A DNA stretch of 64,000 bases from Gamsiella multidivaricata. Its lineage: Eukaryota > Mortierellomycota > Mortierellomycetes > Mortierellales > Mortierellaceae. A model generated the notes under the pieces. That model ran no database searches. It saw only the letters and a list, made by a program, of their open reading frames with translations, and was not told the DNA's origin. The position numbers and the translations under genes were made by a program. Shown here in pieces: positions 10,191 through 21,996 of the stretch (positions within the stretch are counted from its first letter, which is position 1; every line of letters starts with the position of its first letter). Location of the stretch: NCBI RefSeq assembly GCF_025024155.1, contig NW_026251738.1:62001-126000 (forward strand), in the 5' to 3' direction.

Positions 10191-11130
10191 GAGCGCCATT
10201 CTAGATGATAGTGTCTCATCGCAGGGTGCTCTAAGCTATGATGCGCGTTGGGCTCAAGGTAATGTACCCCAGACAGCGCCCATGGTTGGTGACGCTGGGC
10301 ATCCTTTTTCTTATCACTCATCCCTTCATACTCGCAATCGCATTTTCCATGTCACCGTCCACCGTTTACTTTTTTCTAAATTCCACGGTGAGCGCTATTC
10401 TAGATGATGGTATCTCATCACAGAGTCCTCTGAGCTATGATGCGCGTTGGACTCAAGGCAATGAGTGCCATTCTAGATGATAGTGTCTCATCGCAGGGTC
10501 CTCTGAGCTATGATGCGCGTTGGGCTCAAGGTAATGTACCCCAGACGGCACCCATGGTTGGTGACGCTGGGCATCCTTTTTCTTATCACTCATCCCTTCA
10601 TACTCGCAATCGCATTTTCCATGTCACCGTCCACCGTTTACTTTTTTCTAAATTCCACGGTGAGCGCTATTCTAGATGATGGTATCTCATCACAGAGTCC
10701 TCTGAGCTATGATGCGCGTTGGACTCAAGGCAATGAGTGCCATTCTAGATGATAGTGTCTCATCGCAGGGTCCTCTGAGCTATGATGCGCGTTGGGCTCA
10801 AGGTAATGTACCCCAGACGGCACCCATGGTTGGTGACGCTGGGCATCCTTTTTCTTATCACTCATCCCTTCATACTCGCAATCGCATTTTCCATGTCACC
10901 GTCCACCGTTTACTTTTTTCTAAATTCCACGGTGAGCGCTATTCTAGATGATGGTATCTCATCACAGAGTCCTCTGAGCTATGATGCGCGTTGGACTCAA
11001 GGCAATGAGTGTTATTCTAGATGATAGTGTCTCATCGCAGGGTCCTCTGAGCTATGATGCGCGTTGGGCTCAAGGTAATGTACCCCAGACGGCACCCATG
11101 GTTGGTGACGCTGGGCATCCTTTTTCTTAT
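10191..11130. repeat. Hierarchical 272-bp tandem repeat array
   Basis: About 3.4 copies of a 272-bp unit. Each full unit contains two related 73-bp segments (type A gagcgctattctagatgatg..., type B gagtgccattctagatgata...) followed by a 126-bp spacer. Type B segments start at 10191, 10463, 10735 and 11007. Copies are nearly identical. The unit length is not a multiple of three, and the overlapping ORFs shift frame, so the array is not coding. The 73-bp segment ends in tcaaggtaatg, which looks like a splice donor, and the first copy follows an aacag acceptor-like end. The array may therefore have grown from an exon of a decayed gene. Confidence 0.9.
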
Positions 11131-11441
11131 CACTTATCGCTTTTTCATACTCACCACTACCTACCATTGTACTAATGCAAAGCTACTGATGACACGTTTC
11201 ATGAACCTGATGCTGATTCTCGCCTTTATTTATTTGTTGCTGGTAATGAGATTCTGCTTATCAATAGCTCTCGCGATCTTCCGTGCCTGTTTGCATTACA
11301 ATCGATGGGGGGTAGTAAAATGAAACCCAGGGTCTTTAATCTTATCACTTTTACCCTTATTTCTCCCCATCGCGTAAGTTCCTTGATCGCACACCTACGT
11401 ACACTGTCATTTCCTGTTTCTGACACATTCAATCATTCGCT

Positions 11442-11831
11442 CACTATCACGATCGACCAGCCACTCGATTCCTCCTCCTTGGACGACTATCCACATTCAA
11501 CGAACCAACAGCAGATGCCGATGACCTCAGGAAGCTCATCATGGCAGACCAAGCTCCCACGCTCGATGATATTTCTGCAGACCAACTCACGCTCTGGCGG
11601 GTCTCGGTCTCAACTGTCGCGAGACTGATATTTTCGAAGAGATGCCACCGAAGAAAACGATTCACATCATTGAGCAGCGACCAGTAGCAGGTAATTCAGG
11701 CATGCTTTGCTCGTCCAAGACTTGTCTGTCTAGCTTAACTAATACGCGAGGACTAATGTAAGCATTCACTCGCTTTGGTATAGCCCATGCATCCCTCCCC
11801 ACTCGCGTCCCAGTCCATCCCTTGCTGTCTG
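11442..11831 (+). pseudogene. Crinkler (CRN) N-terminal domain fragment, frameshifted
   Basis: Frame 11442-11610 gives residues matching the fungal/oomycete CRN header: FLLLGRLSTFN, then ADDLRKLI, then DDISADQLTLWRVSV. The end of the header reappears in another frame at about 11626-11690 (DIFEEMPPKKTIHIIEQRP). A donor at 11691 and acceptor ending 11783 then join in phase to HASLPTRVPVHPLLS (11784-11831), followed by another donor. The usual segment between LWRVSV and the final strand is missing and the frame is shifted. No upstream start codon was found. I read it as a decayed Crinkler gene; the effector domain is absent downstream. CRN headers are known from oomycetes and early-diverging fungi. 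Confidence 0.7.
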
Positions 11832-11849
11832 GTGAGTGCAAGCATCCGT

Positions 11850-12230
11850 CTATTTTTTCTTATCGCCTTTTATCAAAAAAAAATTCATTCCACATATGGG
11901 GTGAAATCTTTCCTGCACTATCTCCATGTAGCGCTCGATGGCTCTTTCTGCCTCGACCTCGACCTCGTCTTGCTTGTCCATCCTACTCACTTCGATTCCG
12001 TACTCTAACATGGTCGCCTTCAGATCTTCCCTCCACTTCATACAAACTTGTATTGTTTTGAGAGGCAGAATGACTGATTCGTACTCGGCAACTGATCCAT
12101 AGTGTCCTCGGAAGACCTCAATTTCCCATCCTTCTTCCAACAAGGAACAGTCGACTTGGCAGTGAGAAGGGTAGCCATCAGCGCCATCATTGATAAACCA
12201 ATCATCACTGAGAAGGTGTCGGATGTCCAT
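11850..12230 (-). CDS. Short Ulp1/C48-like fragment, doubtful gene
   Basis: An ORF of about 126 residues from ATG 12230. The start (MDIRHLLSDDWFINDGADGY) resembles the L..dWLnD..Id.y motif that opens Ulp1/C48 SUMO-protease domains. The catalytic His, Asp and Cys regions of such enzymes cannot be recognised, and the rest (DEVEVEAERAIERYMEI) is helical and charged. It lies head-to-tail against the Crinkler remnant on the other strand. It may be a truncated transposon-linked protease or an unrelated small protein; upstream exons may exist. Confidence 0.35.
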   Translation of the reverse strand: MDIRHLLSDDWFINDGADGYPSHCQVDCSLLEEGWEIEVFRGHYGSVAEYESVILPLKTIQVCMKWREDLKATMLEYGIEVSRMDKQDEVEVEAERAIERYMEIVQERFHPICGMNFFLIKGDKKK

Positions 12231-12388
12231 GATGTGGAACAAACGCCAACCATGTTACATTTCTAGGTGCCCCGGAGGCCAGGTTTCAATATGTGCTTAG
12301 AAAGAAGGGCAATCATAATGTATTTTACACAATTGCGATCTAGAACTTGAAAGCCTCAAAATGGACCTCCCAATATTACCTATCAAAC

Positions 12389-13183
12389 ATGCAACCCAAT
12401 ATTACCACGGCATCAGACCCCGCCGTTACTTCATCAGCCTCGACCTCGGCCGCATCGACTGAGTCAACTACTTCAACGCCCTCAAGTTCCAAGCGTCTAT
12501 CCGTGATTTTGGGTGTAGCGTTGGGAGTCATCCTTGTATCGGCGGCCATTGGTGCCATCGTTGTCTACCGCAAGTATATCAAGCGTCCCAGCGTCTCACC
12601 CTCTGGCTTTTCACTCAAGGAGACAAACGCCGACGGCTCTCCGGACGACCCATACAAGGCAGAGATTGGTCACCAGCACATGTTCAATTACAAGGCTGAC
12701 GTCAGCGACGATAACGACCCCCAGCACAGAAGCCATCAGTCTCCACATTCGGCTTCGCGAGGGCGGCTCCACGGCATAGGGCGCACCAACAATGGACCGT
12801 ATCGGTCTCCTCAGCAGCTGAGTGTCTCTGCAGAGGATGCAGCCAGGGGACGGAACGTGCAAGAAGGTCCTTACGGAGCACAGCGTTACTCACAGCATCA
12901 ACATCCCCATGCCATCGTCCATGGCCCGCCAGAGCGGCCTGACAGTAGCACAGGAGAGGAAATCTACCGCGCACGACCGATCTCGCTGCATCCTCATGCC
13001 TACATCGAGGGACCGGTAACAGAAGACGATTTCCTAGAGTGCTACTATGGCCCAGAGCTTATGTCGAGTTCCATTCCGAGCAATACCACTCCACGCTATA
13101 CTGAGTCGCTACCCCACTACACGCGCAAACCCTCCAGAGACCGGCCCAAAGCTAACCGTAAAAAAATGACAACAATACAGTAA
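12389..13183 (+). CDS. Single-pass membrane protein, possibly truncated
   Basis: About 264 residues from ATG 12389. A Ser/Thr-rich stretch (residues 5-35) is followed by a strong membrane helix (SVILGVALGVILVSAAIGAIVV) and a basic stop (YRKYIKR). A His/Pro/Ser-rich cytoplasmic tail of about 190 residues follows. There is no signal peptide. The frame is open upstream to 12344 and encodes LKASKWTSQY, which resembles the last strand of a kelch repeat. This suggests the 3' end of a kelch-transmembrane protein whose upstream part is missing. The upstream sequence holds no kelch repeats but does hold the reverse Ulp1-like ORF. It is either a truncated paralogue or a short sensor-like protein. Confidence 0.5.
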   Translation: MQPNITTASDPAVTSSASTSAASTESTTSTPSSSKRLSVILGVALGVILVSAAIGAIVVYRKYIKRPSVSPSGFSLKETNADGSPDDPYKAEIGHQHMFNYKADVSDDNDPQHRSHQSPHSASRGRLHGIGRTNNGPYRSPQQLSVSAEDAARGRNVQEGPYGAQRYSQHQHPHAIVHGPPERPDSSTGEEIYRARPISLHPHAYIEGPVTEDDFLECYYGPELMSSSIPSNTTPRYTESLPHYTRKPSRDRPKANRKKMTTIQ

Positions 13184-13628
13184 CAATAACAATAACAACA
13201 ATACAATAGTATAGTAATGCAGGAATGAAGCACATATGGCTACGATTTTGAATTCTCGGAAATTGGTCCGTTGCTTTCACCACAGGCATGTTTGATCCAC
13301 ATGCCCTGAAAGCGTACACCGTGGCACAATCTATCGCCAATAGCTCCATTGCTGGATCGTATTCATGTAAACATGGCTTTGGCAGATTCTATGCTACAGA
13401 AGACCGTTAGGTACACCCTCTTCTCATTCGCATAGAACTCACGCTGAAAGCAAGTCTGAGTCTTCCTGGGATTCGAACGGGTAGTATCCTTGGGACAATT
13501 TTAGAATAGGGAGGCAACACAACTGACTTGTCAGCAATAATGAGATTGATCTTGAATATATCGCACTTTCAATGGCTTTCGTCTCGAATATGTGTGATGA
13601 AAAATGGCTGAAGCCATTTCGGACACTT

Positions 13629-13847
13629 TTTTTTTTTTTTTTTTTTTTTTTTCATTGGCGCGTGGACAGGCGTGCTATTTCCATCAGCAAAGTTGTGGTT
13701 CGTTGCCTTCGAAACAGTTCCTGAATCGCTCCATGGATCGTTGTTTCCCTAGCCTGTAGTTTATATAAGTCGCTAATCTTTATAGGTGTTGGATCGAAAC
13801 CCCATGGCATTTGAGCTTCTCTTTTTTTTTTTTTTTTTTTTTTTTTC
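13629..13847 (-). repeat. Segment bounded by two poly(T) tracts, retroposon-like
   Basis: Two T-runs of more than 20 bases, ending near 13652 and 13847, bracket about 170 bp. Read on the minus strand, the segment ends in a long poly(A). It contains a 52-codon ORF (MPWGFDPTPIKISDLYK...) with no recognised homology. A poly(A)-tailed retrocopy or SINE-like insertion is possible. No target-site duplication was found. Confidence 0.3.
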
Positions 13848-14616
13848 AGAATAATTAGATCCTGATACTCCCTTATTAAAGTGAAGTGGTTCATGATATT
13901 ATTGACACATCCTGGAGAAGGTTCTTTATAGCACACTTTTTTTCTTTCATTCCTTTCGCTCCCCCTCTGAACAACATGACCCATAGCTTGTGCTCTTTGG
14001 CAGTACCAATACTATGGAACATTACGAGTGGCCATCCATCATGCACATACACATTGTTCCTCCGCTTTTTAATCGTGTTCAAAGATAAAAACAAAAAAGA
14101 TAGGTTAGTATGCAGCCAAAGCAGGGCAGGGTATCGGTTGCGGAGTAAATGAAGCTGACCAAATGAGAAAGAATGATATGAAGAGCTGTATGTCTATCGT
14201 CGTATTTATACAGCTGGGTCAGGATCCATCTGAGCAAGACATGCGCGTAATGTTCTTGGTTGCGGCGGGTCGCATTAGCATAGTTTTTGCGTGCCAAATC
14301 CTGTGAGATCAAAGGCGTACCTGAACAGCCGATCAACTAGATATACCAGACATACAATGCAGCAATGTCAGGTCGTCACCAGCTTCAACGCAACATAATT
14401 TACAAGATAGTAGAGTTGTTTTCTGATCAGAATAAAATGCTGTTTTCATTAGGAGCGCAAAGAATAACGCGCGAATGCAAGGTGCTAATACATGAAGAAA
14501 AGAAGCGGAAAAAGTACAACGACAAAGGCAAAAGTACCAAATGTAAAAGTATCAAATGCAAAAGTATTAAATGCAACAATGATCTGAATGAATGCAAAAA
14601 CAAAAACCAATGTCCA

Positions 14617-17600
14617 CTAATAATCGTCCTCATCGTCGCCCGTGTAAAGTCCCCTCCCTGAGGTCGTAAAGAGTGGGCTCTGTAGTCCAAGCAGTAGCAT
14701 GATCCTCTGATATGTCGCCGACTGTTTCATGGACCGTGCCAGTGTCCTTTTCCATCTTGATCCATTTTTGTACACCTTGAACAGCACCACGGTCGCCATT
14801 CCAACTGCCAGCCCGACTTCGATACTGAACAGAATTACAGATGTGAAGGTGATCCACCAGATCAGGGCCTCCTTACGCCTTCCAACCCGCCACAGCCGCT
14901 TGGCCTCAATCGTATGAGCCAGCAGCGCCTTTAGTGCCACCAGCACAATCGCCGCCAGTATTGTGTCAGGGATTCTCTCGAATAGAACCGTCAACCATAG
15001 CAGACTCATCAGCACCATGAAGGCTCCGACCAGGGATGCAAGTGGAGTCTTCGCGCCCAGCTGTGCCAAGATAGCTGACCGCGTCAGACTTCCTGTGCCC
15101 ACATATCCTCCAAAGCACGATCCGACCAACGAGCCGACCCCCAAGGCCAACATTTCCTGATCCGCATCGATCTCGTACCCGTATTCTCGTCCAAAATGTT
15201 TGGCGACCGAGAGCGAAATCACATAGACCACCATCGCCATGAGGATTCCTGGCCAGATCAGTGGAATCCAGTCATATGCTGACCATGGGTCGATCATTGT
15301 CAGAGGCCAGGTCATGGTCGGTAGGCCCGTGGGTATAAATCCAATGACCTCGATCTGGTACCGCCTGTCCAGGTCAAAGACGACTGTGACGACCGTAAAA
15401 ATAATGACGCAGATAAAGATATCGGGTATAGGAAAATGAACCGTCGGTACAAGTCGCGAGAGCAGATCGCGGCAGCGTCCTGCGTGCTGAGCCTCTTCCG
15501 ATTCAGGTGCATGCGAGCAAGTTCCTAATGCTGGTGATTCACATCCATATCCTGCGTACACCATGGAATCAGATCCTGAATAGCATTCCTCAGCTTCAGA
15601 TACAGGGCTCACTGTGCACGCGGATCCCCTCCTGGAATAAGACCCATTCGATATATGCGCATTATCAAGCAGTGGTTCCTGTTCATCCTCTGATTCCTCT
15701 AGCATTCGTCGCTTGCTGCGAGTTGACGTGGCAGGGGAGCGAAAGGATTTGTATCGATAGGTCCTGGGTGTTGATGGTATCCTTTGCGAGCGAGTTCGCT
15801 CCTGACGATGTCCAAATGCTCCCGTGTTGGTCAAGCCAGCTGTTCCTGGACTCACTGGATTGTGCAAATGGGGTGATGAAAACCCAACAGACGTAATGAT
15901 GACTGGTCGAGCAGGTTCGGTTGAAGTTTGACTGGTCGAGGTTTGTAAATCCAGGATTCCTGGCTGTTCGAGACTCCGTCTAGGTGAAAGGACCGGTGAC
16001 CAGTATGGACTACTGTCACTATCGATAATAAACTCTGCGTTTTCCAGTGCAACATCCTGAGGTGTCAACAAGGCCTGATCCGAAACTGCTTTAGGAACAA
16101 TGCTCCTCTTACATTGCTCGGCTGGTCTTTTCATCGAAGTCCCATGAACGCCCACTCCTCGTTGACAAGTCGAACGTGCCACTGGCGACGGAGTGAGGCT
16201 CGGATAAGCAGACTGAGTGGTGTTACTGATGCAAGGACTAGAAATGGTGCGCGCAAAGCATGGAAAGGTGGTGAGAGCGGCTGAGGGGTGAGGCGAGGTG
16301 GCCGTTATGGATGGTCTTACAATCTGGCCAGAGTGTGAACGCCTGCGGTACTCGATCCGTTGAAGTATATACATGAGTGCCATGGCAGCAAGACCCATCG
16401 CTAATGTGGGCCAGGCAGTATCGCTCCAGAAATGCTGAATGATCCAGACCCAGGTCTTAATCATGCTGAAAATCCCGCCCTCTCGCGGCGGCTTCATGCC
16501 CAACAGATGCTTAAGTTGGTGCGTCCCGATATGGAAGGCGGATGCGGTGTTAAATCCGGAGACGAGTGCGATAGGCAGGAGGTGTTTGGAAGTCCATCGT
16601 CCAAGTCGCGCCATACTGAGCAGGATCTGGATCACACCGACAAGAAAGGTCAGCATAAGACATATGGGTAGATATCGACGCTGGTATTCTCCATCCGGTG
16701 AGATGTCATCGCTGTAGCCCTGCTCGGACAGGATTTTGTGTGCGAACTGGCCAAGGAGTAAGGAAGTGATGGCAAATGTGCCTGTGGACATGTGTCTGCT
16801 TGTACCGAAGACTGTATAGAGGACGGTCGGGGCCAAGGAGGTGTAGAGGCCGTGGACGGGCGGCAAGGAGGCCAACATGGCGTAGGCCATGCTCTGAGGC
16901 ATGATAACAGCCGAGATGGCTATGCGTGATAGCAGAAAAGAAGAAAAGGACGGTCAATAAAGAAAGGTGGGGATCTAGAGGGAATATGGACATTAGATGA
17001 ATGGTATATCTAGTAGCATATATCCATATATTCGTCATTTTGCGAGTCATCTGCTGCTGTTGTTGTTTTGATCTGATGCACCGCTGAATGCAAATAGACC
17101 GGGAAAGCACGAACAAAGACATTAAGATCTGGAGCTCATTTTTTTGTATGTGGGCGGTATGGAAAAAAATCTGTACTCGCAAATTAAGGTTAAGTGCGAT
17201 AAGAATGTGTTTCAATTGGGACTTACTGACGCCTGCGAAGAGGTCCTGTGTCAGGTGGGCCTTCCAGTTGTACCCGGGATTGCTGACCAGCCATGTGAGA
17301 ATGGGTATCCTCCGTCGAAGGCAGCGTACTGCTCCACTGGATCCAGACTTTATTCTCGTCTGCCACAGCTGTTTCTTTGATGTCTGTGGATGTGAATGTG
17401 AATTTGATCTAGCGGATGACGCTGCAGAGGAACGACACGAGGCCATGGACGGAGTGGGCCTGACACTGCGTGATTGGTCTGCTTGTTCTAGAAGAAGCTC
17501 ATGAGTTGGAGGACAATTCGAGGCGGAAACTGAAGAGGAGGAGGAGGAAGAAGGAGAAGACGTAGGAGGGGAGGGATTAAAGGAGCTGGAATGGGTCGAG

Positions 17601-17758
17601 ATTGGTGGTTGGATCAATGGTTGATCTGGCTGTCCTGTTTTTGCTTGCGGTGGTGTGGATGGTAATACTGGGTTATGCTGCTGTCGAGGGTGGGGCGTTT
17701 GAGAATGCATTGGTTCATGGTGATGCTCCTGTGTGGGTGGGGCATTAGGACGGTGCAT
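14617..17758 (-). CDS. SulP/SLC26-family anion transporter with giant loop, no STAS domain
   Basis: Two exons, 17758-17227 and 16919-14617, encode about 944 residues. The first 130 residues are Ser/Pro/Gln-rich and cytoplasmic. The SulP signature spans the splice site: LTQDLFAGVTISAVIMPQSM followed by AYAMLASLPPVHGLYTS. Several membrane helices follow, then a polar Ser/Pro-rich insertion of about 285 residues (roughly 373-659). The second half of the transporter core resumes at VPTVHFPIPDIFICV and includes GVGSLVGSCFGGYVGTGSLTRSA reading as a typical SulP re-entrant segment. The protein ends in GDDEDDY, and no STAS domain follows the last helix. It probably moves sulfate or another anion across a membrane. 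Lack of STAS and the size of the loop are both unusual. Confidence 0.85.
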
Positions 17759-17828
17759 GTCTTGGCGGTAAAGCAAAGGAAAGCAAAGCAAGGCAAGGCA
17801 AGACAAGACAAGGCCAAAGGCCAAAAGA

Positions 17829-17829
<1 letters not shown>

Positions 17830-17857
<28 letters not shown>
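17830..17857. repeat. Poly(A) tract
   Basis: An uninterrupted A run of about 27 bases in the 5' flank of the transporter gene, read as poly(T) on the coding strand. A GGAA-rich microsatellite follows at about 18058-18090. Confidence 0.8.
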
Positions 17858-17859
<2 letters not shown>

Positions 17860-18398
17860 GTTTGGTGGCGTTAAGGTATCGGGGTGTGGATCGAAAGCAG
17901 GAAAGGAGGAGTGTGAAGGAGGAGGAGGAAGGAAGGAGAACAGGCGGGCGGGAAGGAAGGAGGAAAGAAGAAGCGGCAGTGGTTGTTCGAGGATGGCCAG
18001 GATGCATGAAGACAGCGGAGAGAAAGAATAGTATGGGGACGGGGGAAGGGAGGAAAGAAAGGAAGGAAGGAAGGAAGGAAGGAAGGAAGAAGAAAAAGAA
18101 AAAGAAAAAGACAATACGACTGCGACTGCGATTGAATTTATCTGTCTGTGGGTTCGGGAACCGTGTCATACCATGTCAACTGCAATTCTGCACCAAGCCC
18201 ATGCAACATAGCCCTTCGAAAACAAACTTTTTTCTTTGTCAATGGGCAACCAGCCCTTTATTCGCTTTCAATTGATGTGTCCACCATATGTACAAAATGC
18301 TGACTTTTAAACCTTTCTTATGGACCCGTTCGCTTTTCGTTGTTGTGCTCAATCGATGTCCTGGTAGGGTTGCTACCTGTTGTCCTGGCACGCAACAG

Positions 18399-19133
18399 TT
18401 ACTCGTACGCGTGATACCACGAGCTTTCAATGACCTGCTCCTTGACAGCATCAATCTTGAACCAGAGATAGTCGTGGTTACCCCTCCACTTGTAGATAAA
18501 ATACATCACTTGTGGACCTGCATTCGTCGATCCAGAAGGCATCATCGTCGTCGATACATCTCCCAGTCCTGCACCCGTCGCATTTGCAGCACCAACGCTC
18601 GCGTCCGTACCTCCGATCATAGGGCCAGGCATCAATGACGCCTGGAAGGCCTCGTCCATGGTCTGCTTCATCTCGTCGGGCTGGCCCATGGTCGCCAGAA
18701 TATCTGCGGCAGATGTCCCAGGTTTGCCAAAGTACTCGCCCAGTTTCTACATTGTATAGAGGCAACTCATCAGTTACTCGTGTAGTAGATATGACATACA
18801 TTGCAGAGACAAAAAAACAGAAGAAAAGGATGACGTGTAGCTGACAGTGTCCCCCGTTCCCCCCGTTCCCTTCTTTTTGAAATAAACCGAATGAACCATC
18901 AAAAGCGTGGGAATGGAAGGGGAATGAGGAATGAGAGAGAGAGAGAGAGAGAGAGAGAAGACAGAGAGCGAGCGGAGGATTACGGTAGTACACACCTGCA
19001 GGGTTTGGTGCTTCTCGCCGTTGAAGTTATCAACAGCCGGGTTGGCTTCTCCTCCGTCCCAGTGGCCCTTGATGGAGCGCAGGTTCTGGAAGGACTGGCC
19101 GAGGGCCAGGTATTCGGACGAGACAGTGGCCAT
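18399..19133 (-). CDS. Small conserved protein of unknown function (161 aa)
   Basis: Two exons, 19133-18996 and 18746-18399, join in phase at Gln46. The N-terminal exon reads MATVSSEYLALGQSF and holds HWDGGEANPAVDNFNG. The second exon is rich in Met, Gly and Ala (MMPSGSTNAGPQVMYF) and ends with YKWRGNHDYLWFKID...VIESSWYHAYE. The aromatic C-terminus looks conserved, since WRG.HDYL.F and S.WYHAYE have the look of a family signature, but I cannot name it. There is no signal peptide or membrane helix. The 249-bp intron carries a GA microsatellite on the plus strand (18934-18958). Confidence 0.7.
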
Positions 19134-21996
19134 GGTTAAGAAGACGACGAAGAAGAGGAGGAAGAGGAAGAATAGAAGGTGGGTTTTTTTATTGGGGGCC
19201 GTTTTGGGAGTTTAAAAAAAGTGATTTCTGAAGAGAGAAAGAAAAAGGAATGAATGGAGAAGGAGCTGTCGCGTCCTTTGATGTCAAGAGAGGAGCAGTC
19301 ACGGCCAAGGAAGGGGAGAGGAGTGGGGTACGGCCGACAGATGGATTGGATTGGATTGTATTGTATTAAATGGATTGGATGGACTAACTGTGGTATCGTG
19401 GGCTCTCGACCAGGGAACACAATAGACTGAGACACACACCGACAGCTATGCGTTCGTGATTAAGTGCTGTTGTGTGTCTGTGCGTGCAAATGTAGGCCAT
19501 AAAGACGCGTCCACACGCGTTTATCGGACCTGTTTCTTCAACACTCTTCCGTGCATTTGCACTTACACCTTTGCACACATACGACTCGCATGAGCTCTTG
19601 GCTTCCTCCATATTGTCCCTCAAGTCCTTCTCAGAATCAATGACACTTAGCATACGTTTCCATGAATCATCTCACTGCCTCTACTACTTGGTTCCCCGCT
19701 CACTCACAAGGCATGTCCCATTGAAGCTACTCTACTGCTGCCTTGTGATAGTCAACAGTAATTGACAACGCACAGTAAGCGGGAGCCCAACTGAATTTAA
19801 AGAAAAAAAAGGGCACCAGCAACTTCTTTTTATAATTTGCTCCGGTGGTTTATGCGCGTTCTTTGGCTCGAAAAAGACGTCAGGGATACCGTAAATAGGA
19901 TATGCTTTTTAGTGCTACCAGGCAACGACAGGAAGGCGTCTGAGAGCCCTTTTGGCTCTGCAGGTCGACTCTTTGTTATTGCTGTCCGTTACCACGACGA
20001 TTACGACTACCACTACCATTAGACTGCCGCGCCCTCTTCCTTTTAAAGCCCTCTCTTTTAGTATCGGCTATCGCTCACATAGCACATAGCTCATATATTT
20101 CCGAGGAAAGCGTATGTTTTCCTCAGCTCCCAAAAAAGAAAAGAAAATCCTTCTCCTCCCTCCCCGGCAGTCGTTCCGCACTGAGTGTGAATGAAAAACC
20201 CGACAAAGGAGAAGCCGCAAGGCGAAAACGTGTTCTGGTCTGCAGAAAACGATACGTGTTTATTTTCGAAACCGTTCTTCGTTTTCTTTGCTTCTGTTCT
20301 TTTGTTTCTTTGTTGGTGCTGCACTTCCGCATCTTCCCCTACACACTGCTCTTTCCATCCCTTCTTGTCTCCTCGCCTTCCTTCCTTCTGCTCTTCCTCC
20401 CTTTTTCCGCCATATCCACTTTGGGAGCACTCTTCATTTCATACTACCTCACTCACACCGCAATACCCAATCCTTAGCTTAGTCGTGCATGGTTACCTAC
20501 CCTTCGCGCCTGTGGTACGTATAGAAATACTTTCTGGCGCCCACATCCAGCAATCTATCTTCTCATAATCCATCTCCAGCCCGGGAAAAGCACCAGCACC
20601 CTTCCCTTCATTTCTCACCCCAGCTGTTCTCTTTTCTGTCTCCTCTTATTTCTCTCGCGAATGTTCACGACGTAGTACAACACGTTAATTCACACAATCA
20701 CACGCAAACATCTGCTTCAAGTGGGGCAGCAACCAACTCCCATCCTGGCTCCCTCTCATTCATTTTCTTGTACGTTTGACTCTTCATCTCCCTCCACTAC
20801 TGTTCATAAGAGCAATTCATCCCCCCACCTATTCCTTAGCTCCCACCCTTTCCTTGATCCCTGTCGCTTCGCTTGATCCCTTTTCATTTTACTTCTTCCG
20901 CTGAGTCTCTGGCGGGTCTTGGATTCTACTGAACACATCCATACTTGCAGTAACAGCTACAGCAACGCCAAGGTGAGGGACATTGCTGACATGTCCTTTA
21001 AAGAGACACATGCTGTTCAACTCGACGTGTCCGTTCCGCTACCTTTCCCTCCCTTTTGTTTTTTCAGCCCTTGACAGGAACGTATTCAGGCACAGGCTCG
21101 AAATTAAACAGCTTGCCCCTCCCCCTCTCCCATCCCATTTTTTTCGATACCCGATCTGGTCTATGGCGCAAATAGGCACGTTCCCGAGCTTGCCTTTTTG
21201 GCCTCTGTCCCATACACTCATAAGGATACAGCCTAAACTTCTTTATGTAATAGCACACACACACACACACACATACGCATCCCACATTCACACATCCGCA
21301 TGGGTTCAGGCTGCTGTTCGCATTCCTGCTGTCGGAAGTGCCATCATCACTATACCTGTCTCCACCGCTTTACAGCACCCTTGGATGGTTCTTTCATAGT
21401 TGTGCCATAGCTTGTAATAGGTCGGCCGTCTCCGCGAAAAAGAAATTACATACGCTCCAAAATCTGGTCCTTGTCCCTTAAATCGCGTCTTAATGTCCCT
21501 TGCTGCGTTGTTTTCACTAGCTCTGGTTACCAGACCAGATCCCTCTATTTTTCTTATCTTTTCTTTCCTTTCTCTCTCTTTCCACCTGCTCTGGGAGATG
21601 GTTACCTCTGGTTCAGGTCATTGATGGGGAACCAGGGGCCAGAGGGGAACTCCTCATGATATCCTTACGATGCTGAATTACAGCCACCGCCCGCCACGAT
21701 ATGGCTACTGGATGAAATGAAAGAAAAGAGTCATGCACAGCATACAAGAAAAAAAAAGACTCCGTTTCTAACATCTCTTTATATCTTTCCTCTGCTATCT
21801 AACTGTCATCCGTACGCCCGCTGTTGTTTTATTTCGAATGGCGATGGATGGAAATAGACATCCCGACCTGGTATTCTTAGCACAAGGAAGGACGTTCCTG
21901 ACTTGGTTACACCATACATTCACATATATACGCATCCCCTCCATACTACGCTCGACACGATAATTATACGACACATACATCCACATTTATACGAAC
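19134..21996. other. Long intergenic region between divergent genes
   Basis: About 2.9 kb between the 161-residue protein (minus) and the Ser/Thr-rich membrane protein (plus). The plus strand is strongly pyrimidine-rich from about 20270 to 21100. A CA microsatellite lies at 21248-21271. Short ORFs here have no recognisable features. Parts may be long 5' leaders or regulatory DNA. Confidence 0.5.

Noticed and set aside
10238..11323. Series of 80-codon ORFs in the tandem array
   Set aside because: They overlap each other and change frame every 272 bp, so they follow from the repeat and not from coding constraint.
13455..13500. Possible tRNA on the minus strand (gttcgaatccc loop)
   Set aside because: The T-stem does not pair, no anticodon arm fits, and no acceptor stem pairs across a 72-90 base span.
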